Assembly (NCBI GenBank): GCA_964623815.1
Contig: CAZUVR010000003.1
Coordinates: forward strand, 62,001 to 126,000
Reading direction: 5' to 3'
Origin: Chroococcopsis sp964623815
GTDB lineage: Bacteria > Cyanobacteriota > Cyanobacteriia > Cyanobacteriales > Microcystaceae
Length of the DNA: 64,000 nt
The notes below the pieces were generated by a model. It searched no databases. It was not told the DNA's origin and saw only the letters and a list, made by a program, of their open reading frames with translations. Positions 1 through 8,347 of this stretch are shown piece after piece. A program made the translations under genes and the position numbers. Numbering within the stretch: the first letter of the stretch is position 1; every line of letters starts with the position of its first letter.

Positions 1-453
1 GCTTTGACAGTGAATCAGCTCTTTGACGAGTTAACTCAAGGGGGAGTAATCAAAAATTCTACCGGTACCGCCGCTGTACCAGGGGGAGCCTTAGAGCAGT
101 CTTACTCTTGGATGCAAAACTACGCTTCTCTAGCCCGATCCAATAATTTAGAACTCCTAGCCTATGAAGGAGGTCAGCACCTTGTTGGATACAAGGGAGT
201 ACAAGACAACAACACTATCATGAATCTATTTATCGCTGCCAACCGTGACCCGCGCATGGGGATACTTTATCAGGACTACTTAGCTAAATGGAATCAATTA
301 GGTGGCGGTTTATTCATGAACTTTAACGATATAAGTAATCCCGCTAGATCGGGCAGTTGGGGAACCCTCGAAAACCTCGGCTATACCCCTAATGCTAATA
401 TTACCAATCCTAAGTATGGGGCCATAATGGAGATGACAGAGGCAAAACCATAA
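1..453 (+). CDS. C-terminal part of an uncharacterised, possibly glycan-acting protein (5' partial)
   Basis: The frame is open from base 1 and stops at the TAA at 451-453, so only about 150 C-terminal residues are visible and the start lies before the window. The visible part contains AYEGGQHLVG, then ANRDPRMG, GGGLFMNF and GSWGTLE. I associate this combination with large bacterial proteins annotated as cellulose-binding or glycan-related. The Glu in AYEGG lies where a late catalytic acid of a TIM-barrel hydrolase could lie, but that is inference. No RTX repeat or anchor follows in this part. The membrane GTPase gene begins 94 bases downstream on the same strand. Confidence 0.6.
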   Translation, partial: ALTVNQLFDELTQGGVIKNSTGTAAVPGGALEQSYSWMQNYASLARSNNLELLAYEGGQHLVGYKGVQDNNTIMNLFIAANRDPRMGILYQDYLAKWNQLGGGLFMNFNDISNPARSGSWGTLENLGYTPNANITNPKYGAIMEMTEAKP

Positions 454-547
454 AAAGCAATTGGGAGTCGGGAAGAGAAGAATTTCCCGACTCGTTACCG
501 CCAGTTTTAAACTAGATGTAGTTAGGTATGATTCTGGTACATCAAAT

Positions 548-2401
548 ATGATTCGTTTAACCCGCTGGCAATTAATCCTGTTAATTACACCCATTGCTTT
601 GATCGTCGGGTTCTTTATCGTGGCAGCAGGATTTCAAATCCATCGATGGGGGATTAATTGGATCTGGGCTATTATCACCCTCTTGCTAGTAGGTTGGCGA
701 TTTCTCTTGGTTAAATGGACGAGACCCCTCTCCGCCCCTACAGAGGCTATCATAGCTTCACTAGACCAGGGGACGGATACTGATGATCCCAATATCAAAT
801 TACAAGAAATTCTGCAAGCGTCGGAAAACGATCGCCCTATTTGGGAAGACCCTGGATTATTCTGGCAACGATGTCAGGAGTTGCTAACTTCGATCGCCCG
901 TACTTATTACCCCGAGGTAAAATATCCCCTGCTTAACATCTATATTCCTCAGGCTTACGGTTTAATTCGCGGTACGGTAGAGGATACGGATCGGTGGATG
1001 CAGAATTTAGCCCCAGTACTCAACCAAGTGACGATCGGACAAGCCCTACAAAGTTACGAAACCTACCGGAAATTAGAACCCGGGATGCGCCGTCTCTGGC
1101 AGGTCTGGAACTCCGCCCAATGGTTACTCAATCCCGCCGCCGCCGCCGCCAGAGCCGTCAGCCAGAAGCAGAGCGATCGGGCGACCCAACAGCTCCTAGT
1201 TAACCTCGGGAGGATGCTCCGGGAAACCGCTCTGAAAAATCTCTATCGTCAGGCGATTCTCCTCTACAGTGGCAAAATCGCCGCCCCCGCCCCCGCCCCT
1301 TCAAAAACCCAAACCCTAGAAGAAATAATCGCCCAGGGTGAATCTATCTCCGCAGTGGAAACGAAGCCAGTTAATATCCTCGTAGTCGGGCGCACTGGCG
1401 CGGGTAAGAGCAGCTTGATCAATACTCTTTTCGGCTCCCCTCAAGCTGCGGTAGACGTTTTACCCAGTACGGACGCGATCGCCTCCTATCAATGGAAAAC
1501 CGGCGATGGAGAAGTTCTTACCCTTTGGGATAGCCCGGGCTACGAACAGGCTAACCGCTCCGATTTCCGTTCTCTGGTTCTCGATTACGCTCGCAAGGCG
1601 GATTTACTCCTCCTCGTCACCCCCGCCCTCGATCCTTCTCTACAGATGGATCTGGACTTCTTGCGCGATGTACAGGAAAACCTTGACAATTTACCCGTTA
1701 TAGTGTGCATTACGGGAATCGATCGTCTGCGCCCCATGAAAGAATGGCAGCCGCCCTATGATTGGCTCGATGGAACCAGAAGCAAGGAAATTTCTATTAG
1801 GGAAGCCACGGAATACAGAAGTCAGTTATTAGGGGATTATTGCGATCGCATCTTCCCCATCGTCACCGAAGATAAGACTAGAAGCCGGTTAGCTTGGGGT
1901 ATAGAGCCGCTAGCTTTTGCCCTCATAGATACGATAGAACCAGCAAAAGGGGCCCGACTGGCTCGGTTTTTGCGCGACAGAGAAGCCAAGGCGATCTCGG
2001 CGGCGAAAATGATCGATCGCTATAGTTTCCAACTCACCACCACGGCTGGCATCGCGGGGTTAGTGAAAAGCCCGATTTTGAGTTTTATATCTGGTCTGGC
2101 CACGGGAAACGCGGGCATAGCCTATATATTAGCCCAGCAAATACCAGTAGAACAATTGCCCCTGGTCATCGGTAAATTACAGATGGCCTACGATCTGTTT
2201 AAATTATTCAACGGTGATCAGGAAAAAACTTTTGAGTTTCAAGTCATCTGGCCCCTCCTACTCAATAACGAAGGTACTCCCGAAAACAATGCTCGAGCTT
2301 TCGGTCACACTCTGGCGGAGTATTGGACGGCGGAGGATTCAAACCCAGAATTGTTAGAGTCTCGTTATGAGTACTATCTTCATAACAATCACCTGAAGTA
2401 G
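548..2401 (+). CDS. Membrane-anchored Era-like GTPase
   Basis: A GTP-binding protein of 617 residues. Two hydrophobic segments lie near the N-terminus (about residues 7-30 and 35-52), followed by a helical region of about 200 residues. The G domain begins near residue 278, with P-loop GRTGAGKS (G1), DSPG (G3, near 327) and TGID in the G4 position (near 387), where most family members have NKxD. The C-terminal 120 residues are Gly/Ala-rich and hydrophobic and may re-enter the membrane. An upstream ATG at 461 would start 8 bases after the previous stop and add a non-conserved, Arg-rich leader, so the ATG at 548 (MIRLTRW) is preferred. The gene overlaps the convergent cobD-like gene by 13 bases. 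The substrate process is unknown; related proteins are annotated only as GTPases. Confidence 0.75.
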   Translation: MIRLTRWQLILLITPIALIVGFFIVAAGFQIHRWGINWIWAIITLLLVGWRFLLVKWTRPLSAPTEAIIASLDQGTDTDDPNIKLQEILQASENDRPIWEDPGLFWQRCQELLTSIARTYYPEVKYPLLNIYIPQAYGLIRGTVEDTDRWMQNLAPVLNQVTIGQALQSYETYRKLEPGMRRLWQVWNSAQWLLNPAAAAARAVSQKQSDRATQQLLVNLGRMLRETALKNLYRQAILLYSGKIAAPAPAPSKTQTLEEIIAQGESISAVETKPVNILVVGRTGAGKSSLINTLFGSPQAAVDVLPSTDAIASYQWKTGDGEVLTLWDSPGYEQANRSDFRSLVLDYARKADLLLLVTPALDPSLQMDLDFLRDVQENLDNLPVIVCITGIDRLRPMKEWQPPYDWLDGTRSKEISIREATEYRSQLLGDYCDRIFPIVTEDKTRSRLAWGIEPLAFALIDTIEPAKGARLARFLRDREAKAISAAKMIDRYSFQLTTTAGIAGLVKSPILSFISGLATGNAGIAYILAQQIPVEQLPLVIGKLQMAYDLFKLFNGDQEKTFEFQVIWPLLLNNEGTPENNARAFGHTLAEYWTAEDSNPELLESRYEYYLHNNHLK

Positions 2402-3450
2402 TCAAGCAGTGCCGAAACCAATCTATTATTATCTTCTTCCGTCCTTACGGCGATGCGAAAATAACTTTCGCCCAACTCCCGAAAACTCAGACAATCCCTG
2501 ATATAGATCTTATGTTCTTTTAATAAATACTCTTGTAACGACAAACAAGAAATCTGACTACGAACTAAGAGAAAATTGGCAGATCCTGGAAAAGGCGTTA
2601 AATAGGGGATAGAAGTCAGACGAGAGAATAAGTTTTCCCTGGCGCTTAAGAGCCAGTCATGGGTTAAATCCTGAAAAACTCGGTCTTGAATGCAGGCGAT
2701 CGAGGCTTCCTCTGCTAGAATACTTACGGGCCAGGGGTCACGCCATTTTTGCCAGAGGGATAAGCGTTTTGGATGGGAAAGGGCGTAACCCACACGCAAA
2801 CCCGGAATACTGTAAAATTTGGTCAGAGAACGCAGGATCACTAAATTATCGTACTCGGGCAGGCGGGAGATAAAGCTTTGTTGTCCCTCTGGCGGGACAA
2901 AATCCATAAAAGCTTCATCGATTACCACCAGGGAAAAAGAATGCAGATAGGGGATGATTTCTTCTACCGTGAAGAGTTTTCCGGTGGGGTTATGAGGATT
3001 ATTGAGTAACAAACCTCCCGATGTAGATTCCGATAAGGACTGAAAATTAAAGGTAATATTTTTTTCTAAGGTGAGGGGATGGGTTTTGATTTTTCCCCCG
3101 AAACTCTCCAGAGCGCGGCGGTAATCGCTGAAGGCTGGCGTGAGCAAACAGGTGTGATCCAGTTGTGCTAGTTCCCGACAAGCCCAGGTTAATAATTCCG
3201 CCGAGCCGTTGCCCGGTAATATCCAATCTGGTGAAATATCGTGCCAGCGTCCTAAATTTTCCCTGAGACGTTGGTAGGTAGGATCGGGATAGGCGGCCAG
3301 TTTACTTAAGCCTGCCCCGATAGCTGCGAGGGCACTTTGGGGCGGGCCTGAAGGATTAATACTAGCAGAAAAATCTGTAATTTCAGAAACCGAGCAACCC
3401 GCGATCGTGGATGCCCAGTTCAGATTACCTCCGTGTGTTGGTCTATTCAA
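2389..3450 (-). CDS. cobD: Threonine-phosphate decarboxylase / histidinol-phosphate aminotransferase-like enzyme (CobD type)
   Basis: A fold-type I PLP enzyme of 353 residues. The N-terminal THGGNLNWA and DFSASINPSGPP are typical of CobD, which decarboxylates L-threonine phosphate to aminopropanol phosphate for the lower loop of cobamides. Visible PLP-site elements are NPHNPTGKL, the IDEAFMDF strand, and the Schiff-base lysine in RSLTKFYSIPGLRVGY near residue 210. The C-terminus carries YFRIAVRT, an Arg that normally holds the substrate carboxylate. Cyanobacteria often make pseudocobalamin and may not need aminopropanol, so a related aminotransferase role (for example HisC-like) is possible. 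It lies 26 bases from hup, with which it may be co-transcribed. Confidence 0.75.
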   Translation of the reverse strand: MNRPTHGGNLNWASTIAGCSVSEITDFSASINPSGPPQSALAAIGAGLSKLAAYPDPTYQRLRENLGRWHDISPDWILPGNGSAELLTWACRELAQLDHTCLLTPAFSDYRRALESFGGKIKTHPLTLEKNITFNFQSLSESTSGGLLLNNPHNPTGKLFTVEEIIPYLHSFSLVVIDEAFMDFVPPEGQQSFISRLPEYDNLVILRSLTKFYSIPGLRVGYALSHPKRLSLWQKWRDPWPVSILAEEASIACIQDRVFQDLTHDWLLSARENLFSRLTSIPYLTPFPGSANFLLVRSQISCLSLQEYLLKEHKIYIRDCLSFRELGESYFRIAVRTEEDNNRLVSALLDYFR

Positions 3451-3476
3451 AGATTCTGCTGCGATTTGACGTGAGT

Positions 3477-3755
3477 TTATTTTGGAGCCACTTTGTCTTT
3501 AAAGAGTTTACCGGCAGAGAAGGCAGGCACTTTAGTGGCAGGGATTTCCATTTTATCGCCTGTTTTCGGATTCCGACCTTCCCGGGCTTTTCTTTCTCTG
3601 GCTTCAAAAGAGCCGAAGCCTACCAGAGTTACTTTATCACCGTCGGATACAGCTTCCATAATCGCTTCGATCGCCGCCGTTAACACTGCATCTGCTTGTT
3701 TTTTCGTGACAGAGGCTTTAGCGGCAATCTGATCGACTAATTCACCTTTATTCAT
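3477..3755 (-). CDS. hup: HU-family histone-like DNA-binding protein
   Basis: The product is 92 residues, the usual HU length. It begins MNKGELVDQIAAKASVTKKQ and contains the family signature GFGSFEARERKAREGRNPKTG, here read in two parts around the DNA-binding arm, then a C-terminal FSAGKLFKDKV. HU dimers bend and compact DNA; cyanobacteria usually carry one HU gene. The start at 3755 is chosen because AAAAGGAGAC lies 5-14 bases upstream. An in-frame start at 3797 would add a leader without family similarity. A 528-base non-coding stretch lies upstream, as expected for a strongly expressed gene. Confidence 0.95.
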   Translation of the reverse strand: MNKGELVDQIAAKASVTKKQADAVLTAAIEAIMEAVSDGDKVTLVGFGSFEARERKAREGRNPKTGDKMEIPATKVPAFSAGKLFKDKVAPK

Positions 3756-4283
3756 CGTTTGTCTCCTTTTTAAGTTAATTGGCTTGGTATTTTTCACTGG
3801 AAAATAGCAAGCTCTAGAACAAAATAAGCGTTAACCTATACAGATTTGCTTTAAACCCTCAAATCCCTATAGATTAAACATTTCACTGCATTATTCTAAG
3901 CGCAAATCGTCGATCGTGGATCGCTGAAACCTAGAATTTATGGATATTTCATCTATTTTTTCTTTTCCCGTCCGGAATTTTACGCTGAAAAATGCCATCT
4001 AGCAGAGTTTTATCGAGTAATTTCGAGTAATCTGGCATGAATGAGGTAATAATAGGCATTTTTGATATTATATTTTCTAGAGTTAGCTAAACTAATCAGC
4101 TTTTGGAGATCGGGAATTTTGACGATTTTTGCGATTTCCCTGTTAAAAAAGTTAACTTTTTCGGTTTTTAGGAGTCAGGAGGGATCAAGGCTTAACAGGA
4201 ACTTATAATCCTTAAAACAATTCAAAAAGTCAGTAATCTTATTTAAAAGTTCGGTATCATCATAAATTCGGCGATTAATTTGC
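3756..4283. other. Non-coding stretch upstream of hup and of the DUF4168 gene
   Basis: A 528-base AT-rich spacer between divergent genes. It holds no ORF that I can support, and no clear sigma-70 promoter. A tandem short repeat (CGAGTAAT twice, near 4013-4030) and a fragment of a 'GGAGTCAGGAG'-type cyanobacterial intergenic repeat near 4171 are visible. It probably contains the hup promoter. Confidence 0.5.
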
Positions 4284-4781
4284 ATGGTTATCCTTGGCTA
4301 TCCCTTCCCTAATTTGGGCAAAAGTTTGTTACGTTCCCTAATGGTGAGCTTTATGGCAACGATCGCCGTCATCTGGGGTGTCATCCCCGAATTTTCCCTA
4401 TCTACCCGTAGAGTAAATTTCAGTACCTTAAGTTACAGTCAGGACTTCAATGATGACCAGATAAATCGTTACGCTCGCTCGGTCATACAGATAGAAAACC
4501 AGAGGCAACAAGCCTATCAGAACATTTCCCGGATACTAGGTAAATCACCACCCGCGATCGTCTGTAACCAACCCGAAACCTTTAAAGGTTTACCCAATCA
4601 AGCGCAAAAAATAGCCGTGGACTATTGCAATAATTCTAAGAGAATAGTCGAGAATAGTGGTTTGACCCCCACCCAATTTAATTCCATCACCGCCAGAATT
4701 CGCTCGGACGTTAGTTTCAAAAAAAGAGTACAGGACGCGCTCATCCGAGTGCAACAGCAGAAAGGAGCAGCAGTAAAATAA
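4284..4781 (+). CDS. DUF4168 domain protein, exported
   Basis: A 165-residue protein with a hydrophobic N-terminal segment (about residues 16-36) that looks like a signal peptide or anchor. The following domain begins with SQDFNDDQINRYARSVIQIE and has a helical, Gln-rich body typical of DUF4168, a family common in cyanobacteria and some proteobacteria with no assigned function. Two cysteines (IVCNQ and DYCNN) could form a disulfide outside the cytoplasm. A second ATG at 4341 (MVSFMATIAV) would still keep the signal. It precedes ureE by 30 bases on the same strand, which may be coincidence. Confidence 0.7.
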   Translation: MVILGYPFPNLGKSLLRSLMVSFMATIAVIWGVIPEFSLSTRRVNFSTLSYSQDFNDDQINRYARSVIQIENQRQQAYQNISRILGKSPPAIVCNQPETFKGLPNQAQKIAVDYCNNSKRIVENSGLTPTQFNSITARIRSDVSFKKRVQDALIRVQQQKGAAVK

Positions 4782-4811
4782 GAATAACAACCCAGTGCTA
4801 TTGCTCGCCCG

Positions 4812-5252
4812 ATGCTGATATTTACCCGACGTTTATCTTCTCATCATTCTCCCGAAGGGCAAATTCTCTTCACTCTCTACCTCACCGCAGAAGAAAGAAC
4901 TCGAAGTAGATACAATTTTCCATCCCCTCAAGATCAAACCGTATCCTTACAATTACCCCGGGGCACAGTCCTACAAGATGGAGATTTCCTAGGGACAGAC
5001 TCTGAAGAATTCATTGAAATTAAAGCGAAACCCGAACCCGTAGTTACGGTAACGGCGGATGATCCTCTTTTATTACTGAAAGCGGCCTATCATTTGGGCA
5101 ATCGTCACGTCGGTTTGGAAATACATCCCCACTATCTACGCCTAACTCCTGATAAAGTTTTAGAGGCGATGTTAACGAAGTTAGGAGTTACCCTCACCCC
5201 CGAAATAGCTCCTTTCTCTCCCGAAATAGGAGCTTATCATCATCATGGTTGA
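4812..5252 (+). CDS. ureE: Urease accessory protein UreE (nickel metallochaperone)
   Basis: A 146-residue UreE. It has an N-terminal peptide-binding-like domain (RRLSSH, then TAEERTRSRY as in UreE) and a C-terminal metal-binding domain with YHLGNRHVGLEI. The tail ends GAYHHHG, a short His cluster instead of the long His-rich tail of some species. UreE delivers Ni to apo-urease with UreD, UreF and UreG. It overlaps ureF by 8 bases (5245-5252), so the two are translationally coupled. ureC lies 31 kb away at 36808; ureA, ureB, ureD and ureG are not in the window, in line with the dispersed urease genes of many cyanobacteria. Confidence 0.93.
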   Translation: MLIFTRRLSSHHSPEGQILFTLYLTAEERTRSRYNFPSPQDQTVSLQLPRGTVLQDGDFLGTDSEEFIEIKAKPEPVVTVTADDPLLLLKAAYHLGNRHVGLEIHPHYLRLTPDKVLEAMLTKLGVTLTPEIAPFSPEIGAYHHHG

Positions 5253-5922
5253 ATCGGGACAGTTACTCTATTTACTTCAACTCGCTAGCCCCGCTTTACC
5301 GGTAGGTGCCTACAGCTACTCGGAAGGGCTGGAAACTCTAGTAGAAGAAAAGATCATCCGTGACGGTGATACTCTAGCTCATTGGTTATCCCACTCTTTA
5401 CGCTACGGCTCGATCCGCGTGGAAGCGGGGATAATGTTACGGGCCTATCAAGAATTTAGAGAGAGAAACTTCGCCCAGCTCAACTACTGGAATGATTGGT
5501 TATCCGCCAACCGGGAAACCGCAGAGTTAAGACAACAAAGTTGGCAGATGGGACAATCCTTGAGCCAATTATTATTACAACTATCACCAGGGTTAGAGCC
5601 GATTCTGTTAAAACTTAACTCGCCCCGCAATTACGCGATCGTTTTCGGTATGGCGATCGCTGAGGCTGGGATAAGCATCGAAATGGCTATACCAGCTTAT
5701 TTACAAGCTTGGACGAGTAATTTAATTAACGCGGGAGTGCGTCTTATTCCTATCGGTCAGACAAGGGGACAGTTAATCCTCAAAGAGTTAGGAGCTTGCT
5801 TACTATCAGCAAGTGAAGATATTTTTCATCTCAGTGACGAGGATTTAGCTAGTTGTAATTGGGGCTTAAGTTTAGCCAGTATGCAACACGAAGTTCTCTA
5901 CTCTCGACTTTTTAGAAGCTAG
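5245..5922 (+). CDS. ureF: Urease accessory protein UreF
   Basis: A 225-residue all-helical UreF. The family hallmark LASPALPVGAYSYSEGLE is near the N-terminus, and the C-terminus ends QHEVLYSRLFRS. UreF works with UreD and UreG to couple GTP hydrolysis to carbamylation of the active-site lysine and Ni insertion into urease in the cytoplasm. The start overlaps the end of ureE, which fixes the ATG at 5245. Confidence 0.93.
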   Translation: MVESGQLLYLLQLASPALPVGAYSYSEGLETLVEEKIIRDGDTLAHWLSHSLRYGSIRVEAGIMLRAYQEFRERNFAQLNYWNDWLSANRETAELRQQSWQMGQSLSQLLLQLSPGLEPILLKLNSPRNYAIVFGMAIAEAGISIEMAIPAYLQAWTSNLINAGVRLIPIGQTRGQLILKELGACLLSASEDIFHLSDEDLASCNWGLSLASMQHEVLYSRLFRS

Positions 5923-5998
5923 TACCCATGATTTAGTCATCACCGTTATCGGTTTTACTAATATATAATCTGCATTAATATTCAATTTTTCGGGTCTC

Positions 5999-6880
5999 AT
6001 GTCTGATTCTTCTAAATCTGCACTATGGCGTGAGGAAGTCACTTCCCTCCCCCCTTGGCTACGTCGATCGATCGGAAAAGCGAGTGAAATCTCCACCGTT
6101 CAACGTATCATCAAACAGCGCAACATTCACACCATTTGTGAAGAGGGCCGTTGTCCTAACCGGGGCGAGTGTTACTCTCAGGGTACGGCTACTTTCCTGC
6201 TTATGGGGCCCGTTTGCACTAGATCCTGTGCTTTCTGTCAGGTGGATAAGGGCCACGCCCCCGTACCCCTGGATATGGATGAACCCCGCAAGGTAGCCGA
6301 ATCGGTGCAGTTATTGGGGCTGCGCTATGTGGTGTTAACATCGGTAGCCCGGGATGATTTGGCCGATGGTGGTGCCGAGTGGTTCGTCAAGACGATGGCG
6401 GCGATTCGGGATATGAATCCCGGCACGCAAATCGAGGTGTTAACTCCCGATTTTCGAGGTAATAGGGATTCTGTGGCGACGATCGCGGCGGCTAAACCAG
6501 CCTGTTACAATCATAATATCGAAACCATCCGACGCTTACAAGGGCCCGTCAGACGGGGCGCGAAATACGATCGCTCCCTCGATGTTTTACGTTGGGTGAA
6601 AGAGTTAGATCCTTCCATACCCACGAAATCAGGGATTATGGTAGGTCACGGCGAAACGGAAGCCGAGATAGTCGAAACTCTAGAAGACTTGCGCCGGGTG
6701 AATTGCGATCGCATTACCATCGGTCAGTATATGCGCCCCAGTCTTGAACATCTACCAGTACAGAGATATTTGTCGCCAGAGGAATTCGATCGCCTCGGAG
6801 AAATCGCTCGCTCTCTGGGCTTTGCTCACGTTCGTTCGGGCCCTTTAGTACGTAGCTCATATCATGCTGGGGAAGGTTGA
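5999..6880 (+). CDS. lipA: Lipoyl synthase
   Basis: A radical-SAM enzyme of 293 residues that inserts two sulfurs into protein-bound octanoyl groups. Both iron-sulfur sites are visible: the auxiliary cluster cysteines in CEEGRCPNRGECY and the radical-SAM CxxxCxxC in CTRSCAFCQVD. The conserved C-terminal RSSYHAGE supplies the serine ligand of the auxiliary cluster. Length and motifs are normal. The ATG at 5999 is preceded by a TATAAT at 5964-5969 that could be its -10 element, but no good -35 box is seen. The 3' end overlaps the convergent Nudix gene by 19 bases. Confidence 0.96.
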   Translation: MSDSSKSALWREEVTSLPPWLRRSIGKASEISTVQRIIKQRNIHTICEEGRCPNRGECYSQGTATFLLMGPVCTRSCAFCQVDKGHAPVPLDMDEPRKVAESVQLLGLRYVVLTSVARDDLADGGAEWFVKTMAAIRDMNPGTQIEVLTPDFRGNRDSVATIAAAKPACYNHNIETIRRLQGPVRRGAKYDRSLDVLRWVKELDPSIPTKSGIMVGHGETEAEIVETLEDLRRVNCDRITIGQYMRPSLEHLPVQRYLSPEEFDRLGEIARSLGFAHVRSGPLVRSSYHAGEG

Positions 6881-7299
6881 GGACGAATACCGTAATGGCG
6901 ATAGTGGCGGTAATCTCGCAGTATTCGGCCGTGGTCAAAACACAAGTCTGAAGGTATTTCCCAGAGGTGAAATATCCCTACCGCTTTAGCGTCATCAGAA
7001 GCCCTGGGGGTTCCTTCGGCGGTAGCGATAAAAACTATACTGATCGTATGTTGGCGGGCATCTCGGTTGGGATCGGAGTAAACGTAAAATTGTTCGATTA
7101 ACCTCACTTCCAGGCTAATTTCTTCCATTGCTTCCCTAATAGCCGCCCTCTCTACCGATTCCCCGTAATCGACGAATCCCCCAGGGATAGCCCATCCTAG
7201 GGGCGGGTTCTGCCGTTCGATGAGAATGATGGGGTAATGGGGTTGATCGATCAGCTCGATGATAATATCAACTGTAGGGGTGGGGTTTCGATAAGCCAC
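6862..7299 (-). CDS. Nudix hydrolase
   Basis: A Nudix pyrophosphohydrolase of 145 residues, starting at GTG 7299 (VAYRNPTPTVDIIIEL). This start matches the usual N-terminus of the cyanobacterial family. Longer in-frame starts would overlap gpsA. The Nudix box reads GGFVDYGESVERAAIREAMEE, with the metal-binding REXXEE intact; the glycine that normally follows EE by one residue is a serine here. PPLGWAIPGG precedes the box, as in ADP-ribose-type enzymes. The substrate cannot be told from the sequence. It is divergent from gpsA, with 37 bases between the start codons. Confidence 0.85.
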   Translation of the reverse strand: MAYRNPTPTVDIIIELIDQPHYPIILIERQNPPLGWAIPGGFVDYGESVERAAIREAMEEISLEVRLIEQFYVYSDPNRDARQHTISIVFIATAEGTPRASDDAKAVGIFHLWEIPSDLCFDHGRILRDYRHYRHYGIRPQPSPA

Positions 7300-7336
7300 T
7301 GTCTGCCCTGAAATTAGTGATGGCTTTAAATATATC

Positions 7337-8287
7337 GTGAAAGAGAAATCAAAAACAATCGCCGTCATCGGCGCAGGAATGTGGGGCACCGCCTTGGCTT
7401 CTTTACTGTTGAAAAACGGCCATTCTCTCCGGCTCTGGTCTCGCAATAGTGGCCAAAGCTTGAGCGATACACTAGTTGGTTGTGATGCCATTGTCTCCGC
7501 CGTCTCTATCAGGGGTGTACCGCCGACGATCTCGAATTTACAAAAGCTGTATCTTTCTCCTGAAACGATTATAGTTAGTACCACAAAGGGTTTAGATCCC
7601 GAGACGGGTTTGACGGCTTTTCAGTTATGGCGTTCCGCTTTCGCGGAGAATCCTATCGCGGTTTTATCGGGCCCCAATCTATCAAAGGAGATTTCTCAAG
7701 GTTTACCAGCGGCTACCGCGATCGCCAGTTTTGACTCATCAGCAGCCCGCTCGGTACAGGTTATGTTCGCCTCCGATAGTTTTCGCGTTTATATTAATAA
7801 CGATCCCTTGGGTACGGAGTTGGGCGGAACTTTAAAAAATGTCATGGCGATCGCTTCGGGTGTCTGTGATGGCTTGCAGTTAGGAACAAATGCTAAATCT
7901 GCTTTGTTAACCCGGGCCTTACCGGAGATGATCCGCGTGGGAACCCGATTGGGGGGTCAAAGGGAAACCTTTTTCGGTTTATCGGGTTTGGGTGATTTAT
8001 TAGCTACCTGTAATAGCAATCTCTCTCGTAATTATCAGGTAGGTTATCGATTGAGTCATGGGGAGACAATAGAAGAAATTTTAAATAATTTAGAAGGAAC
8101 TGCCGAGGGGATAAATACAACAGAAGTTTTAGTTAAAATTGGCCAAGAACAAGATTTATATATTCCTATTACTCAACAGGTTTACAGTCTACTCAAAGGC
8201 GACATTTCACCCCCAATGGCAGTTAAAGCTTTAATGCAGAGAGATTTAAAAATAGAAAACATTATTACTTATAGAGACAGTGGTTAG
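7337..8287 (+). CDS. gpsA: NAD(P)H-dependent glycerol-3-phosphate dehydrogenase
   Basis: A 316-residue GpsA that reduces dihydroxyacetone phosphate to sn-glycerol-3-phosphate, the backbone of membrane lipids. The Rossmann motif GAGMWGTALA is at residues 12-21. Other family blocks are TTKGLDPETG, LSGPNLSKEI, GTELGGTLKNVMAIASG with the catalytic lysine, and LSGLGDLLATC. The start is GTG at 7337. The gene is convergent with the giant RTX gene, with a 60-base spacer containing inverted repeats. Confidence 0.95.
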   Translation: MKEKSKTIAVIGAGMWGTALASLLLKNGHSLRLWSRNSGQSLSDTLVGCDAIVSAVSIRGVPPTISNLQKLYLSPETIIVSTTKGLDPETGLTAFQLWRSAFAENPIAVLSGPNLSKEISQGLPAATAIASFDSSAARSVQVMFASDSFRVYINNDPLGTELGGTLKNVMAIASGVCDGLQLGTNAKSALLTRALPEMIRVGTRLGGQRETFFGLSGLGDLLATCNSNLSRNYQVGYRLSHGETIEEILNNLEGTAEGINTTEVLVKIGQEQDLYIPITQQVYSLLKGDISPPMAVKALMQRDLKIENIITYRDSG

Positions 8288-8329
8288 TGGCGAGTGGGAA
8301 GTGACCAACTACTAGCCACTAGTCACTTC
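8285..8329. terminator. Inverted repeats between convergent gpsA and the RTX gene, possible bidirectional terminator
   Basis: Two interleaved inverted repeats fill the convergent spacer: TAGTGGC (8285-8291) with GCCACTA (8315-8321), and GAAGTGAC (8298-8305) with GTCACTTC (8322-8329). They cannot all pair at once, so two alternative hairpins exist. A weak T-rich stretch follows on the plus strand. Position between two stop codons suggests termination, but the U-tract is poor. Confidence 0.35.
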
Positions 8330-8347
8330 TCTTTGTAGTTCGGAAGA

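Noticed and set aside
461..547. Upstream extension of the membrane GTPase
   Set aside because: It starts 8 bases after the previous stop, has no ribosome binding site, and adds residues read from a short intergenic inverted sequence (GGGAGTCGGGAA with TTTCCCGACTC).
3411..3797. Plus-strand frames over the HU gene
   Set aside because: They are shadows of hup, whose product has a full family match and a strong ribosome binding site.
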